From a virus, in IMG/VR virus record IMGVR_UViG_3300022868_000023, positions 1 to 52,921 of that record: DNA of 52,921 bases. One strand, given 5' to 3'. This document shows positions 16,589 to 24,111 of the stretch, in pieces (within the stretch, counting starts at the first letter, position 1; the number at the start of each line of letters is the position of its first letter). The notes beneath the pieces were generated by a model, which did not search any database, was not told the origin of the DNA, and worked only from the letters and a program-made list of their open reading frames with translations. Both the position numbers and the translations under genes were made by a program.

Positions 16589-17875
16589 TTATGCCAGCCG
16601 TCGCTCAGCCAACGCCAACGCCTCTTTCACACGCCTGCCGGCCATATCCTTGCCATACATCCTCTTGTGCAACTTGCGGACTGCACGCGTAGACGGCATC
16701 GTATCCCCACGTCCTCGTTCACGTAGAATGCATGCAATCAATGCATCTGGCACAGGTTTGCGCCTACGCCCACCACCGTTGACAGGGGGGTGATAATCGG
16801 GCAAATGCGCCGCCATCTGTTCCCGCCAGGCAGTAGCGTCTATGGTCTGCCCATTACCTCCATTGGTGGGATATTTCTTGCATATGGACTCCACGGACTT
16901 TCGTGGATCGCTCACCAGTGGTGCTTGGAACCGCGTCTTTTGCCCACACGTGATGAGTATGCCGTCGCCTAACCCCAGCAGTTTGTGTGCATCCGTACCA
17001 CTACATCCAGCGGCTACCAGGGCGTCGTCACCAGACATGACGCGGAACAGGACGCGGGTCGGAAAGTTCGCTTTTGCAATACTGCCGACGTCGCTCGCCA
17101 TGGGTTTTTGTGTAGCTGCAACGAGGTGTATGCCGTGTTTGAGCCCCTGCGTTACTATGTGCTCAAGACAGCGAATCATGTCTGCGCCACCGAATCGGAG
17201 CATGTCTACCAGCTCATCAACGAATAGGACGATGCGGCTATCTATGCGATCCTGTGACCTACGAACTTCCATTTCTTGGGCAACGTGGGCAAGAAGAGCG
17301 CCAGCAGCGTTTGGCTCTGTGGCAATGGGCCTCCACAAATGCGGCAGTCCATCTAACGTACCAAGGCCCTTTTCACCGATGTCTACAATGGCTATACGTA
17401 ACGCATCAGGTGATGTGTTCTGGGCCATGCTTAATGCTACTGAACGGAGAAAGTTGCTCTTGCCTGAGCCAGTCGTGCCAGCGATGAGAGCATGGGCAAC
17501 CGCGGGAGAGTCGAATCGCAACACCAGTGCTGTCGCGTCCGCGTCCATGCCTATGAGGGCCGTGTACGGTTGCAGTTCCCCAACGTATTCCATGAGCGCA
17601 GGAAAAGATACAGCTTGCGGGTCTCGTCGTGGTATGTCAATACGTATTGTCGCTCCTTGGCGCGATATATCTACGTCAGTCACACCCAGCGCCATCGCAA
17701 TGGGTTCAGAGAGCCTCTTCACTGCATTAGGGTCGGTCTTAGGCCCAACCGTTAGCACAAACTGCAACAAGCGGGGCGCGAGCGTACCGCGCCATACGAC
17801 AGCGTTGATACCCCTCTGCGCCAGCAGGGTTTGGATTTGGGTTGCTTGCATCTGAAAGAGGTTGTTGGATGTCAT
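16589..17875 (-). CDS. FtsK/SpoIIIE-type DNA translocase
   Basis: 428 residues. ALIAGTTGSGKSNFL (about 128-142) is the Walker A loop typical of FtsK motors, RIVLFVDELVDML (about 215-227) Walker B, and GIHLVAATQKP (about 250) the motor-domain sensor segment. The N-terminal 110 residues resemble the FtsK alpha domain. The C-terminal tail (about 350-428) is basic and HTH-like, possibly a substitute for the gamma DNA-recognition domain. No membrane segments. Such soluble FtsK-like motors occur on plasmids and phages and move double-stranded DNA. Start supported by GAGGG. Confidence 0.85.
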   Translation of the reverse strand: MTSNNLFQMQATQIQTLLAQRGINAVVWRGTLAPRLLQFVLTVGPKTDPNAVKRLSEPIAMALGVTDVDISRQGATIRIDIPRRDPQAVSFPALMEYVGELQPYTALIGMDADATALVLRFDSPAVAHALIAGTTGSGKSNFLRSVALSMAQNTSPDALRIAIVDIGEKGLGTLDGLPHLWRPIATEPNAAGALLAHVAQEMEVRRSQDRIDSRIVLFVDELVDMLRFGGADMIRCLEHIVTQGLKHGIHLVAATQKPMASDVGSIAKANFPTRVLFRVMSGDDALVAAGCSGTDAHKLLGLGDGILITCGQKTRFQAPLVSDPRKSVESICKKYPTNGGNGQTIDATAWREQMAAHLPDYHPPVNGGGRRRKPVPDALIACILRERGRGDTMPSTRAVRKLHKRMYGKDMAGRRVKEALALAERRLA

Positions 17876-17895
17876 TGTTCATCCCTCAATAGACC

Positions 17896-18156
17896 CTAAT
17901 TCGCCGTATTCAACGCCAAGCACCGAGCGACCCGCTCCTCTAAAGAACGGACAGGGTGGTCCGTCGGAATGTAATCAATCGCGAATGTCTCAGCCAGCGC
18001 CATGAGCGCGTCTCTAAAACCCCTGCGATACAGTTGCATCTCGCGCAAGTCAATGGCAGACGCTATGGCACAGTTTGCCTGATCAATGCCCCGAAGGGCT
18101 CCTCGCAGGTCTTCGCGTGACCAAACACGAAAGCCTGAACGATTCAGTTTTCTCAT
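17896..18156 (-). CDS. Small hypothetical protein
   Basis: 86 residues, helical and basic at the N-terminus, no cysteine cluster. Clear GGAG site. Lies just upstream of the FtsK-like gene. Unknown. Confidence 0.5.
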   Translation of the reverse strand: MRKLNRSGFRVWSREDLRGALRGIDQANCAIASAIDLREMQLYRRGFRDALMALAETFAIDYIPTDHPVRSLEERVARCLALNTAN

Positions 18157-18164
18157 AGTTACTC

Positions 18165-18566
18165 CTAAGAGGGCTTATCACCCATATCACTAAACAGTAC
18201 ATCCGGCAGCATTTTCAGCACCGGCCCCTGTTCCGGCGGCGGCGGTGCGGGCCAGTCACCATATTGCTGTACAGGCGGAGCATAGCCCCGATACGGCGTG
18301 GGCGAGGGGAAGATGCGGGACCGTAGAGCAGCTTGGCTTCCTTCGCGGTACCGGGCCTCTCCGTTTGCCTTGTTCCACAGCACAGATATTGCCAGCACAG
18401 CAGAAATGAACAAGACGAGCAAGAATATGCTCAACCATTTTACTAACAGTTTGTTTAATTCCGGTTCGGGCAGAGCGCTCAGGTAGAATCCCAACACTGC
18501 CAGCAAGCATAGCGCCGCTAACAAAAGCGCCCATTTGATGCCACCGAAGTTCTTGTCTTTCCTCAT
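18165..18566 (-). CDS. Membrane protein with two N-terminal spans and a Pro-rich tail
   Basis: 133 residues from the ATG at 18566 (GGGGTGGCG ahead). Two hydrophobic helices (about 10-30 and 43-65) separated by a short acidic loop, then a Pro-rich segment (PSPTPYRGYAPP, PAPPPPEQGP). Could be an anchor or partner of the FtsK-like motor two genes downstream; this is only positional. Confidence 0.55.
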   Translation of the reverse strand: MRKDKNFGGIKWALLLAALCLLAVLGFYLSALPEPELNKLLVKWLSIFLLVLFISAVLAISVLWNKANGEARYREGSQAALRSRIFPSPTPYRGYAPPVQQYGDWPAPPPPEQGPVLKMLPDVLFSDMGDKPS

Positions 18567-18574
18567 CGCCACCC

Positions 18575-19228
18575 CTATGCATCCAGCCCCAACGCCCCCA
18601 ATAAGTGTTGCGTTTGCCACTGGTACTCTTCGTCCCAATCAGGCGCCACCCCTCTAGCGTCTTGCGCTACGCGCCGAACCATAGGCCCGATGGTCTTCCA
18701 GCTTGATGTATCACCCAATACCAACCACCAGAACGCGTCCCAAACGACAAGTTCTGCCGGTGTCCGGTTGCTAATTTCGCCCGCAGCCCATACCGCATCT
18801 ACTTCTTTGCGTGTAGCCTCACCGTTGGCGAGCCGCCTGGCCATGGCCATCACAGGGCGCAGGTTGTCATGTTCTAAAGCAGCCCGTTCAGCGTAGTCAC
18901 AGATGAGGTTGCGCATTGCCTGTTCGTTCCACGTTGTTAGCCGCTTGACTAAACGGCAACTTGCTGTTGTAACACACCCGCAAGGGCATTCAATAATCGC
19001 CCCGCCAGGTTCAACCTCGAACTCGTATAGTTCAGCATCCAACCACGCAACTACATCCTCTGCTCGTGGACGAATGAAGCAGTAACAATCCCCGGTTATT
19101 TGCATTTCGTCACCTTCGCCCTCAATCGGGTAGCCCTCATACGGCAGCATCCATTCGCCTACGTACCACTGCCAGTCAGTGAATGTTTCTATGCACCCAG
19201 TTTGCATAAACTTGTAGTAAGTCATCAT
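18575..19228 (-). CDS. Hypothetical protein
   Basis: 217 residues. N-terminal beta-rich part with a Cys cluster (ECPCGCVTTASC), then a long helical part. Start overlaps the stop of the upstream gene (ATGA-type coupling). No family recognised. Confidence 0.55.
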   Translation of the reverse strand: MMTYYKFMQTGCIETFTDWQWYVGEWMLPYEGYPIEGEGDEMQITGDCYCFIRPRAEDVVAWLDAELYEFEVEPGGAIIECPCGCVTTASCRLVKRLTTWNEQAMRNLICDYAERAALEHDNLRPVMAMARRLANGEATRKEVDAVWAAGEISNRTPAELVVWDAFWWLVLGDTSSWKTIGPMVRRVAQDARGVAPDWDEEYQWQTQHLLGALGLDA

Positions 19229-19581
19229 TCATCCTCCTTGCATCGTTCTGCAACCATAAGCGCGGCGCGGCAAATAGCCAACGGGACTGTATCTGCCCAA
19301 GCGCACACATTGGGGATGTCAATCGCGACAATGGCAACGTAGCAATTCGCAGTAGGGAAGACATTGTCATATATATCAATTCTTATATTAGTTGTGTCAT
19401 GCCCCTTCCAACCGCGCCTAAAGAATTCTACTATCGGCCACGCCGATGCAATGTTGGTAGAATAATCAGGTATCCAATCAATCTCAGTCGGTGCCTTGGT
19501 GAACCCAAACACTTCCTGCGCTACCCACAAATCCATCTTGCGGCCTGCCGGTGTATCCTCAATGACTGGCGTCATAAACAT
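19225..19581 (-). CDS. Phage ABA-sandwich (DUF2591-like) protein, copy 1
   Basis: 118 residues. Pattern AGRKMDLWVAQEVFGF, then YSTNIASAWPIVEFF and PLAICRAALMV is that of the phage ABA-sandwich family (DUF2591), a small protein common in phage accessory regions with no known task. Tandem paralogue of the next gene upstream. Confidence 0.7.
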   Translation of the reverse strand: MFMTPVIEDTPAGRKMDLWVAQEVFGFTKAPTEIDWIPDYSTNIASAWPIVEFFRRGWKGHDTTNIRIDIYDNVFPTANCYVAIVAIDIPNVCAWADTVPLAICRAALMVAERCKEDE

Positions 19582-20039
19582 CAGTTATCCTCCCTACATT
19601 GTTCTACAACCATAAGCGCTGCCCGACAGATCGCCAGCGGGACTGTGTCTGCCTGAACGCGAACCGTGGCTGTAAAGGTATCTTTGTTAGCCAAGTACAG
19701 AAACGCGTCTCTGGGCGGATAGCTCGCAGGACAGCCATTAAACATCATGCAGGCAGACAGGTTGCCGCTAAACCCCCCTATCACCACTACTTCGACTCCG
19801 TCGCTCAGCATCTTTCCCACTATCTCCCATGCTGCCGCAATGTCGGTAGAGTAGTGGTGGGGCCAAGTAGAGGGAAGCCATACGCCATAGGTCTTCCATG
19901 TACCGTCCTGGCATCGCTGCCAATTATAAATCCGTTCTGGTTCAATCAGGCCAAACACTTCCCGCGCTATCCGCAAATCTAGTTCGCGGCCTGCTGGTGT
20001 GTCGCTAATGTTTGTGTGCATAATATTGTCTTCTATCAT
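19581..20039 (-). CDS. Phage ABA-sandwich (DUF2591-like) protein, copy 2
   Basis: 152 residues. AGRELDLRIAREVFGL, YSTDIAAAWEIVGKM and PLAICRAALMVVEQC match copy 1 segment for segment, with a longer middle. The two genes share a base at the junction and are a tandem duplication that has diverged. Good GAGGG site ahead of 20039. Confidence 0.72.
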   Translation of the reverse strand: MIEDNIMHTNISDTPAGRELDLRIAREVFGLIEPERIYNWQRCQDGTWKTYGVWLPSTWPHHYSTDIAAAWEIVGKMLSDGVEVVVIGGFSGNLSACMMFNGCPASYPPRDAFLYLANKDTFTATVRVQADTVPLAICRAALMVVEQCREDN

Positions 20040-20080
20040 TGCACCCTCTTTATTGCATGGTTTAGGGCAATTGGGGGGGG

Positions 20081-20470
20081 CTATGGATAATGGCCATGTT
20101 TTGCCTTGTATTTCTCGGTTTCTATATCAATGGGTGTAAGTAATTGGCCCCCGTGCTTAATGAGCGGCGACATGCTGATATAAACATGCCCCTTATTCTG
20201 CTCCATCGCTCCAGTGGCTGTGGTCCTTGTGATGTCCCACCAATTTACCCGGAAGGCAATTCTACACATAGGGCAAACGTGTTTTATAGACCCAGAGCTA
20301 TGGGCCTCAACAGCGCCAGTTTCTGGATCGCGCCAATCGAAACTGCTGCAGCGATTGGGGGGAAAGATGTCCTCTAATGTATCTCCCCCGCACTGGGGGC
20401 ATACATATTTTGACGGCGGGAATCGCGTGCCCGCTTCGTCTGCGTTTGCCCAATCTCTTAGTTTTAGCAT
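20081..20470 (-). CDS. Zinc-ribbon protein
   Basis: 129 residues with CPQCGG near residue 24 and CPMC near residue 67, a split zinc ribbon. The remainder is beta-rich. Unknown partner; could bind nucleic acid. Weak ribosome-binding site. Confidence 0.55.
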   Translation of the reverse strand: MLKLRDWANADEAGTRFPPSKYVCPQCGGDTLEDIFPPNRCSSFDWRDPETGAVEAHSSGSIKHVCPMCRIAFRVNWWDITRTTATGAMEQNKGHVYISMSPLIKHGGQLLTPIDIETEKYKAKHGHYP

Positions 20471-20485
20471 TTCTGGCCCAGTGCC

Positions 20486-20665
20486 TTAAAAAGCATCTCC
20501 GCACAAAACACAAAGAATAGCAAGCCCCATCAATACAGCTATTGATAGCCCGCACGTAACAAGAACGCGGTCTGTAACATGGCTGATTACGTCAGTAAAG
20601 GCGATGGCAAGTATCCCCAAAATACAGGCCGCCAAGGCAATGCCAGACAGAATTAATGCAAGCAT
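20486..20665 (-). CDS. 59-residue membrane protein
   Basis: MLALILSGIALAACILGILA is followed by a short polar turn and a second hydrophobic helix (LSIAVLMGLAILCVLCG). Two membrane spans. Overlaps the next gene upstream by 13 bases. Confidence 0.5.
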   Translation of the reverse strand: MLALILSGIALAACILGILAIAFTDVISHVTDRVLVTCGLSIAVLMGLAILCVLCGDAF

Positions 20666-20880
20666 TGGCCCGCCACATTGCTACACTCAAGAAGAGCACA
20701 AACCAACATAGCTGCTACTGTCAGCCCCCACACAAGCAGCAGTGCCGCGCCAATCGCATTCGCTATCTCGCGCAAGACGCGCCCGCCCCTGACGGCAAAG
20801 AGAATCTCGCTGCCAATAACAGCAAACACCAAAATGGCAAAAATCCTGAGAATAGCACAAAACATCATTCGGCTACACAT
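20653..20880 (-). CDS. Small membrane protein
   Basis: 75 residues from the ATG at 20880, chosen because GGGGGAGGAGAA lies directly ahead. Two hydrophobic segments (ILRIFAILVFAVIGSEILF and IGAALLLVWGLTVAAMLVC). Overlaps the upstream gene. Confidence 0.5.
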   Translation of the reverse strand: MCSRMMFCAILRIFAILVFAVIGSEILFAVRGGRVLREIANAIGAALLLVWGLTVAAMLVCALLECSNVAGQCLH

Positions 20881-21272
20881 TTCTCCTCCCCCTGTCCATA
20901 CGTTGCCATTCTCCATCCTTCTGACGCGAAGCGCACAGTATGCTTGTTGCCTCGCAAGAGACTGCTGGCAATATACTCCCCAAGCAACCCCTGTATCTTA
21001 TCCAGGGCATAAGCTGCCAACGCGGGCACAGTTGCTTCTGGTATCAGGCCCGCCGCAAAGAGTTGTTCAGCGCACCACTCGTAACGTTCGCATTGTTCGA
21101 GTGTCAGCGCAAGAAGGCGGTGTTTGTCAGCCGCATAGACCAATTCCCACTTCGACACGCCGGTATCAAACACAATCTCGGTGCCAATCGTGGCTTCTAG
21201 CTTATGGAGCTCGTCTAGCAAAGCGTTTATCTGGTCATACAACTTGGCCCTGGCATCATAACTATTCATCAT
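20865..21272 (-). CDS. Hypothetical protein of a local paralogue family
   Basis: 135 residues. The middle part (LEQCERYEWCAEQLFAAG, LIPEATVPALAAYALDK) resembles the core of the next two upstream genes (pattern L/SxEQxExYxAxAxLxxxxxIxxxTLPALVxFLL). Start overlaps the upstream stop (ATGATGAATAG). Confidence 0.5.
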   Translation of the reverse strand: MMNSYDARAKLYDQINALLDELHKLEATIGTEIVFDTGVSKWELVYAADKHRLLALTLEQCERYEWCAEQLFAAGLIPEATVPALAAYALDKIQGLLGEYIASSLLRGNKHTVRFASEGWRMATYGQGEEKCVAE

Positions 21273-21492
21273 CTTCTTCCTTGGCACAGAGATTCTCAAC
21301 AATCTCTTCTATGTGTTCTGTCACAGCCTCACTGACCCCAACCAAAAGAAACTCAACAAGGGCAGGCAACGTATCGTCTGCTATCAGTCCCTTAGCAAAT
21401 ACCAACGTTGCTACAGCCTGATAGCGTTCGTGCTGTTCAGGTGACATACGCACTTCGCATGATACGTCGTCCAAGCCAGTGCCGTCACTCAT
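21262..21492 (-). CDS. Small acidic protein of a local paralogue family
   Basis: 76 residues; CEVRMSPEQHERYQAVATLV and TLPALVEFLLV are nearly repeated in the next gene upstream (CEVRMSLEQYEGYRALATLM, TLPALVDFLLA). Acidic C-terminus EEDDE. Overlaps both neighbours. Pattern recalls ribbon-helix-helix-like repressors or anti-toxins in length but no firm match. Confidence 0.5.
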   Translation of the reverse strand: MSDGTGLDDVSCEVRMSPEQHERYQAVATLVFAKGLIADDTLPALVEFLLVGVSEAVTEHIEEIVENLCAKEEDDE

Positions 21493-21811
21493 CCTCTTCC
21501 CCCAGGAGGCTTTCTGCAAACGCGTAGAAATCCTCGACAACTTCGCACACATATGTTGTAACGGCTTTCCCCCACTCGGCCAGGAGAAAATCCACTAGCG
21601 CAGGCAGCGTGGCCTCTGGGATCACGACCCTAGAATGCATCAATGTTGCCAAGGCCCGATAGCCTTCGTATTGTTCAAGCGACATGCGCACTTCGCACGG
21701 TATATCAGACAAGCCCAGATCAATGACTGGTGTATCGCTGCTCTTCTCCCGATCCTCAATGTCCGCATCTGGCGGCGCTACAAAGCCTCCTTTGTTGTTA
21801 TCGTTACTCAT
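21485..21811 (-). CDS. Small acidic protein of a local paralogue family
   Basis: 108 residues from the ATG at 21811, which overlaps the stop of the gene upstream (ATGAGTAA). The C-terminal 75 residues are paralogous to the gene downstream; the N-terminal 35 are polar and probably disordered. Ends in GEEDE. Confidence 0.5.
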   Translation of the reverse strand: MSNDNNKGGFVAPPDADIEDREKSSDTPVIDLGLSDIPCEVRMSLEQYEGYRALATLMHSRVVIPEATLPALVDFLLAEWGKAVTTYVCEVVEDFYAFAESLLGEEDE

Positions 21812-21977
21812 CTTCTGCCTCCGCTGGCGCTGTCCGCCACTCATCTTCGCCCAGCGGCTCAATAGAATACCCCAGAGGATACTGCCCTGTAGGGTATCCC
21901 CTGGCGGGGGGTTCCTTTTCGTCCATTATTACTACCCAACGAATGCCGTTGTCCTCAAGTGGAAAGCGATTACTCAT
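21804..21977 (-). CDS. 57-residue hypothetical protein
   Basis: Begins MSNRFPLEDNGIRWVVIMDE and ends in an acidic tail. Fits exactly between two genes with overlapping start and stop codons on both sides, which supports that it is translated. Unknown. Confidence 0.45.
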   Translation of the reverse strand: MSNRFPLEDNGIRWVVIMDEKEPPARGYPTGQYPLGYSIEPLGEDEWRTAPAEAEDE

Positions 21978-22230
21978 CTTCTTCCTCCAGCAACCCCTCC
22001 AAGAAATCCGCTATGCCAGCAGGCAAACTGTCTTCCTCGTCCCATGCCTGCATAGCCGCAGCATAGTCTTTAGCGACTGTTGCCAGTTCAGTAAACGGCA
22101 AACTCAACACATCAACCACTGCCAAGTCGTCGAGCAGGCGGGTCAATGCAGGCATATCCCCTTTTACAGCAGCAACGATTATATCCATCTGTTGCCCAAT
22201 AGTGGGCTTGCGAAACAAGTATCTGCTCAT
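21970..22230 (-). CDS. Small acidic protein
   Basis: 86 residues, helical, ending EGLLEEEDE like its downstream neighbours, so perhaps a more distant member of that family. Start overlaps the upstream stop (ATGA). Confidence 0.5.
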   Translation of the reverse strand: MSRYLFRKPTIGQQMDIIVAAVKGDMPALTRLLDDLAVVDVLSLPFTELATVAKDYAAAMQAWDEEDSLPAGIADFLEGLLEEEDE

Positions 22231-22448
22231 GGTTCTCCCCCCACGTCTTGAGGCCAGTCAGTAACCGCAATCGCGCCAGGCTTTGTCACAAAGACATCCC
22301 TCTCTATCCATACAGAATTAAGATACACCCTCAACGCCTCCCTCACCAACGCCGAGATGCTAGGCTTCGGCAACTGCCCCCGTAAGAAGAGGGTCGCAGA
22401 TACGCGCTTGCAGAAATCACTCTCCCCGGCCGTAACGCGAACGTTCAC
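22227..22448 (-). CDS. Small protein, paralogue of the gene at 23192
   Basis: 73 residues from a GTG at 22448 with GGAGGGGGC ahead. FCKRVSATLFLRGQLPKPSISALVREALRVYL parallels the other gene's helix (in short: RGQL, SALxxEALxxYL, RDVF). The N-terminal strand followed by two helices looks like a ribbon-helix-helix (CopG/Arc-like) fold, so a small DNA-binding regulator is plausible. Confidence 0.5.
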   Translation of the reverse strand: MNVRVTAGESDFCKRVSATLFLRGQLPKPSISALVREALRVYLNSVWIERDVFVTKPGAIAVTDWPQDVGGEP

Positions 22449-22666
22449 GTCGCCCCCTCCATCCAGACGGAATTAATCAATCCGCCCACAACACGGTTTC
22501 TGCTTGCCAACTCAAGCGACTGGCTCCCCATGATGAGTATATGGTCTTCATCGCCCACAGCACCCTGCGCACCCGCCATCGTTTTGAAGGCCCCAGTAAG
22601 CTCCCACTTGCCACCATCAGGCCAATCACCCTCGCCCACAAATAGCAGATACATCGGCTTTTTCAT
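22445..22666 (-). CDS. Small protein, tandem paralogue of next gene
   Basis: 73 residues from the ATG at 22666 (TTGGAGGCGGC ahead). YLLFVGEGDWPDGGKWELTG and AFKTMAGAQGA match the neighbour's YLLFAGEDYRSYGGIWDLKA and FFGTMEEARAA. Tandem duplication, unknown role. Confidence 0.5.
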   Translation of the reverse strand: MKKPMYLLFVGEGDWPDGGKWELTGAFKTMAGAQGAVGDEDHILIMGSQSLELASRNRVVGGLINSVWMEGAT

Positions 22667-22911
22667 GCCGCCTCCAAGTTGCAGGATATGCCGACCGCAG
22701 GCTCGGTCCAGCCCAGCTTGCCATAGTTTACAAGTGCTAGTTTTAACACACCGTCCCCCACAGTGACAATGTGTGCCCAATAACCACCCCACTCACTAAG
22801 CTCTTGAGAACCAGCCGCGCGGGCCTCCTCCATTGTCCCGAAAAATGCTTTGAGGTCCCATATGCCCCCATAGGAACGATAGTCCTCTCCGGCGAATAGA
22901 AGATATATCAT
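22663..22911 (-). CDS. Small protein, tandem paralogue of previous gene
   Basis: 82 residues, overlapping the downstream copy by 4 bases. Shares the YLLFAGE and TM-A motifs; C-terminus LKLALVNYG also parallels LELASRNRV in the other copy. Unknown. Confidence 0.5.
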   Translation of the reverse strand: MIYLLFAGEDYRSYGGIWDLKAFFGTMEEARAAGSQELSEWGGYWAHIVTVGDGVLKLALVNYGKLGWTEPAVGISCNLEAA

Positions 22912-22919
22912 GTCGCTAC

Positions 22920-23117
22920 CTAGTCAAAACCGGCCTGTGCCCAAGCAATGTATGCAAAGATGATAAAGCTGATAAACACCATAAGAAAAATCGTTAGGGC
23001 CGTTCCGGCAGACGCACCCTCACCCAACAGCGACGCAGTGCGCCCCGCTACACCAAGCAGCCAACTGACTGTTCCGTAAACCAACAGTGCACCTATGATC
23101 CATACCTGGTTCTTCAT
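22920..23117 (-). CDS. Small membrane protein
   Basis: 65 residues from the ATG at 23117 (TTGGGGGCAAC ahead). Two hydrophobic spans (VWIIGALLVYGTVSWLLG and LTIFLMVFISFIIFAYIAW). Unknown. Confidence 0.5.
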   Translation of the reverse strand: MKNQVWIIGALLVYGTVSWLLGVAGRTASLLGEGASAGTALTIFLMVFISFIIFAYIAWAQAGFD

Positions 23118-23191
23118 GTTGCCCCCAATAGTGGTCTCGTAACCCGCGACGGCATCTTGTTCACCATGTCTATGTATTCCTGTGATGTGTC

Positions 23192-23419
23192 CTAGTCCCG
23201 TGGTGGCATCGCGAAATAGGTTGGCCAGCTGCTCACGGGGCAGTCGCGAGCCCCTGATTTGAATACGTCCCGCCCTACCCCCAGTACATCCAAGTACCGC
23301 GCCAACGCTTCTTTTATGAGTGCCGACGCCGTTGGCTCCCCCAGTTGCCCACGTACAAACAACTCTTTTGCTACGCCCCTGCAAACTCGCCCCTCTTCAT
23401 ACGTCATGTCAATGTCCAT
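23192..23419 (-). CDS. Small putative ribbon-helix-helix protein, first gene of the leftward arm
   Basis: 75 residues from the ATG at 23419, preceded by AGGAGG. Paralogous to the protein at 22227: RGQLGEPTASALIKEALARYL and RDVF in the same places. As the first gene after the divergent control region it may be a regulator of that region. Helix content and size fit a CopG/Arc-like dimeric DNA binder, but the fold is inferred only. Confidence 0.5.
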   Translation of the reverse strand: MDIDMTYEEGRVCRGVAKELFVRGQLGEPTASALIKEALARYLDVLGVGRDVFKSGARDCPVSSWPTYFAMPPRD

Positions 23420-23452
23420 CAAACTACCTCCTATATGTGATATTGTACCACC

Positions 23453-23481
23453 ATTTTACCACACGTCGCAGAAACGCGCAA
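23453..23481 (-). promoter_or_regulatory. Weak leftward promoter candidate
   Basis: Minus strand TTGCGC, 17-base spacer, TAAAAT (23458-23453), 34 bases ahead of the ATG at 23419. An alternative -10, TACAAT, lies at 23447-23442 but has no good -35. Confidence 0.4.
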
Positions 23482-24020
23482 ATGGCAGAACGCACAAAAG
23501 CGGAACGGAACGGATACCGCGACAAGAAACCCGAATCAACGCCAAAAGAGAGCAAATAATGCCAGAAAACTGAAATTTCAACTAGCAAAATATCGCATTT
23601 GCACCAAATCCCGCAAAATGGAACGGAACAAAAGTGCAACTACCAACACCAAAACAGGCCACAGTGTCAGGCACAGGCGTTCCGCTCCACGCTCCCAGGG
23701 GCAACGCAACGAGCCGACAGCACAGAGCGACAGGCAATAAGGACAAAGAAGGCCCAAAACGGGAATCTGGTCTGGGAACAGGTAGAACAGCGACTTATGT
23801 AAACTGGACATAATGTTGGGGTGGGGGGTGTTATGTCTACCCGCGCGCGCCCCTGCACGCTGGCCCGGCGTGTGCTATATGCATTGCGATGCACATTCAG
23901 ACTATATATGATATGTAAGCTGAACATGTGTTCTACACTACGTGTACAATCGATTGTACTCACGCCATAGTTATGCGCGATACTCTCAGCTTGTTATGTC
24001 TTGTGTTAGCGAATTGCCTA

Positions 24021-24049
24021 TTGACAACGTGGTCCAGATGCATCATAAT
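24021..24049 (+). promoter_or_regulatory. Rightward promoter 1 of the right arm
   Basis: TTGACA (24021-24026), 17-base spacer, CATAAT (24044-24049), 62 bases ahead of the first right-arm gene. Confidence 0.75.
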
Positions 24050-24051
24050 GG

Positions 24052-24080
24052 TTACAGTGTATCATATGGTACACTATAAT
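24052..24080 (+). promoter_or_regulatory. Rightward promoter 2 with an operator-like palindrome in its spacer
   Basis: TTACAG (24052-24057), 17-base spacer, TATAAT (24075-24080). The spacer is spanned by AGTGTA(8 bases)TACACT, a palindrome with a CATATG core, placed so that a bound dimer would block RNA polymerase. The nearest candidates for its repressor are the 296-residue protein just downstream and the small gene at 23192. Confidence 0.65.
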
Positions 24081-24111
24081 GTACGACTAGATATATCCTG
24101 GGAGGGATACA

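Larger units (their letters stand above)
23423..24111. promoter_or_regulatory. Divergent control region between the two arms
   Basis: About 690 bases without a convincing gene. The left part (23,460-23,800) is A- and purine-rich on the plus strand and holds short basic frames (for example a 25-codon frame at 23482) that look like remnants rather than genes; it repeats CGGAACGGAAC/TGGAACGGAAC. The right part has a 16-base palindrome GTACAATCGATTGTAC (23944-23959), a TGCAT/ATGCA hairpin near 23,879, and two tandem rightward promoters. A weak leftward promoter serves the minus-strand arm. Confidence 0.7.

Noticed and set aside
16842-17855. 337-codon rightward frame opposite the FtsK-like gene
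   Set aside because: Shadow of a real minus-strand gene with Walker motifs; its residue composition is irregular and it has no start context.
23482-23802. Small rightward genes in the control region
   Set aside because: Short basic frames with no ribosome-binding sites and odd composition (Gln, Thr, Asn, Arg rich); better seen as remnants or non-coding DNA.
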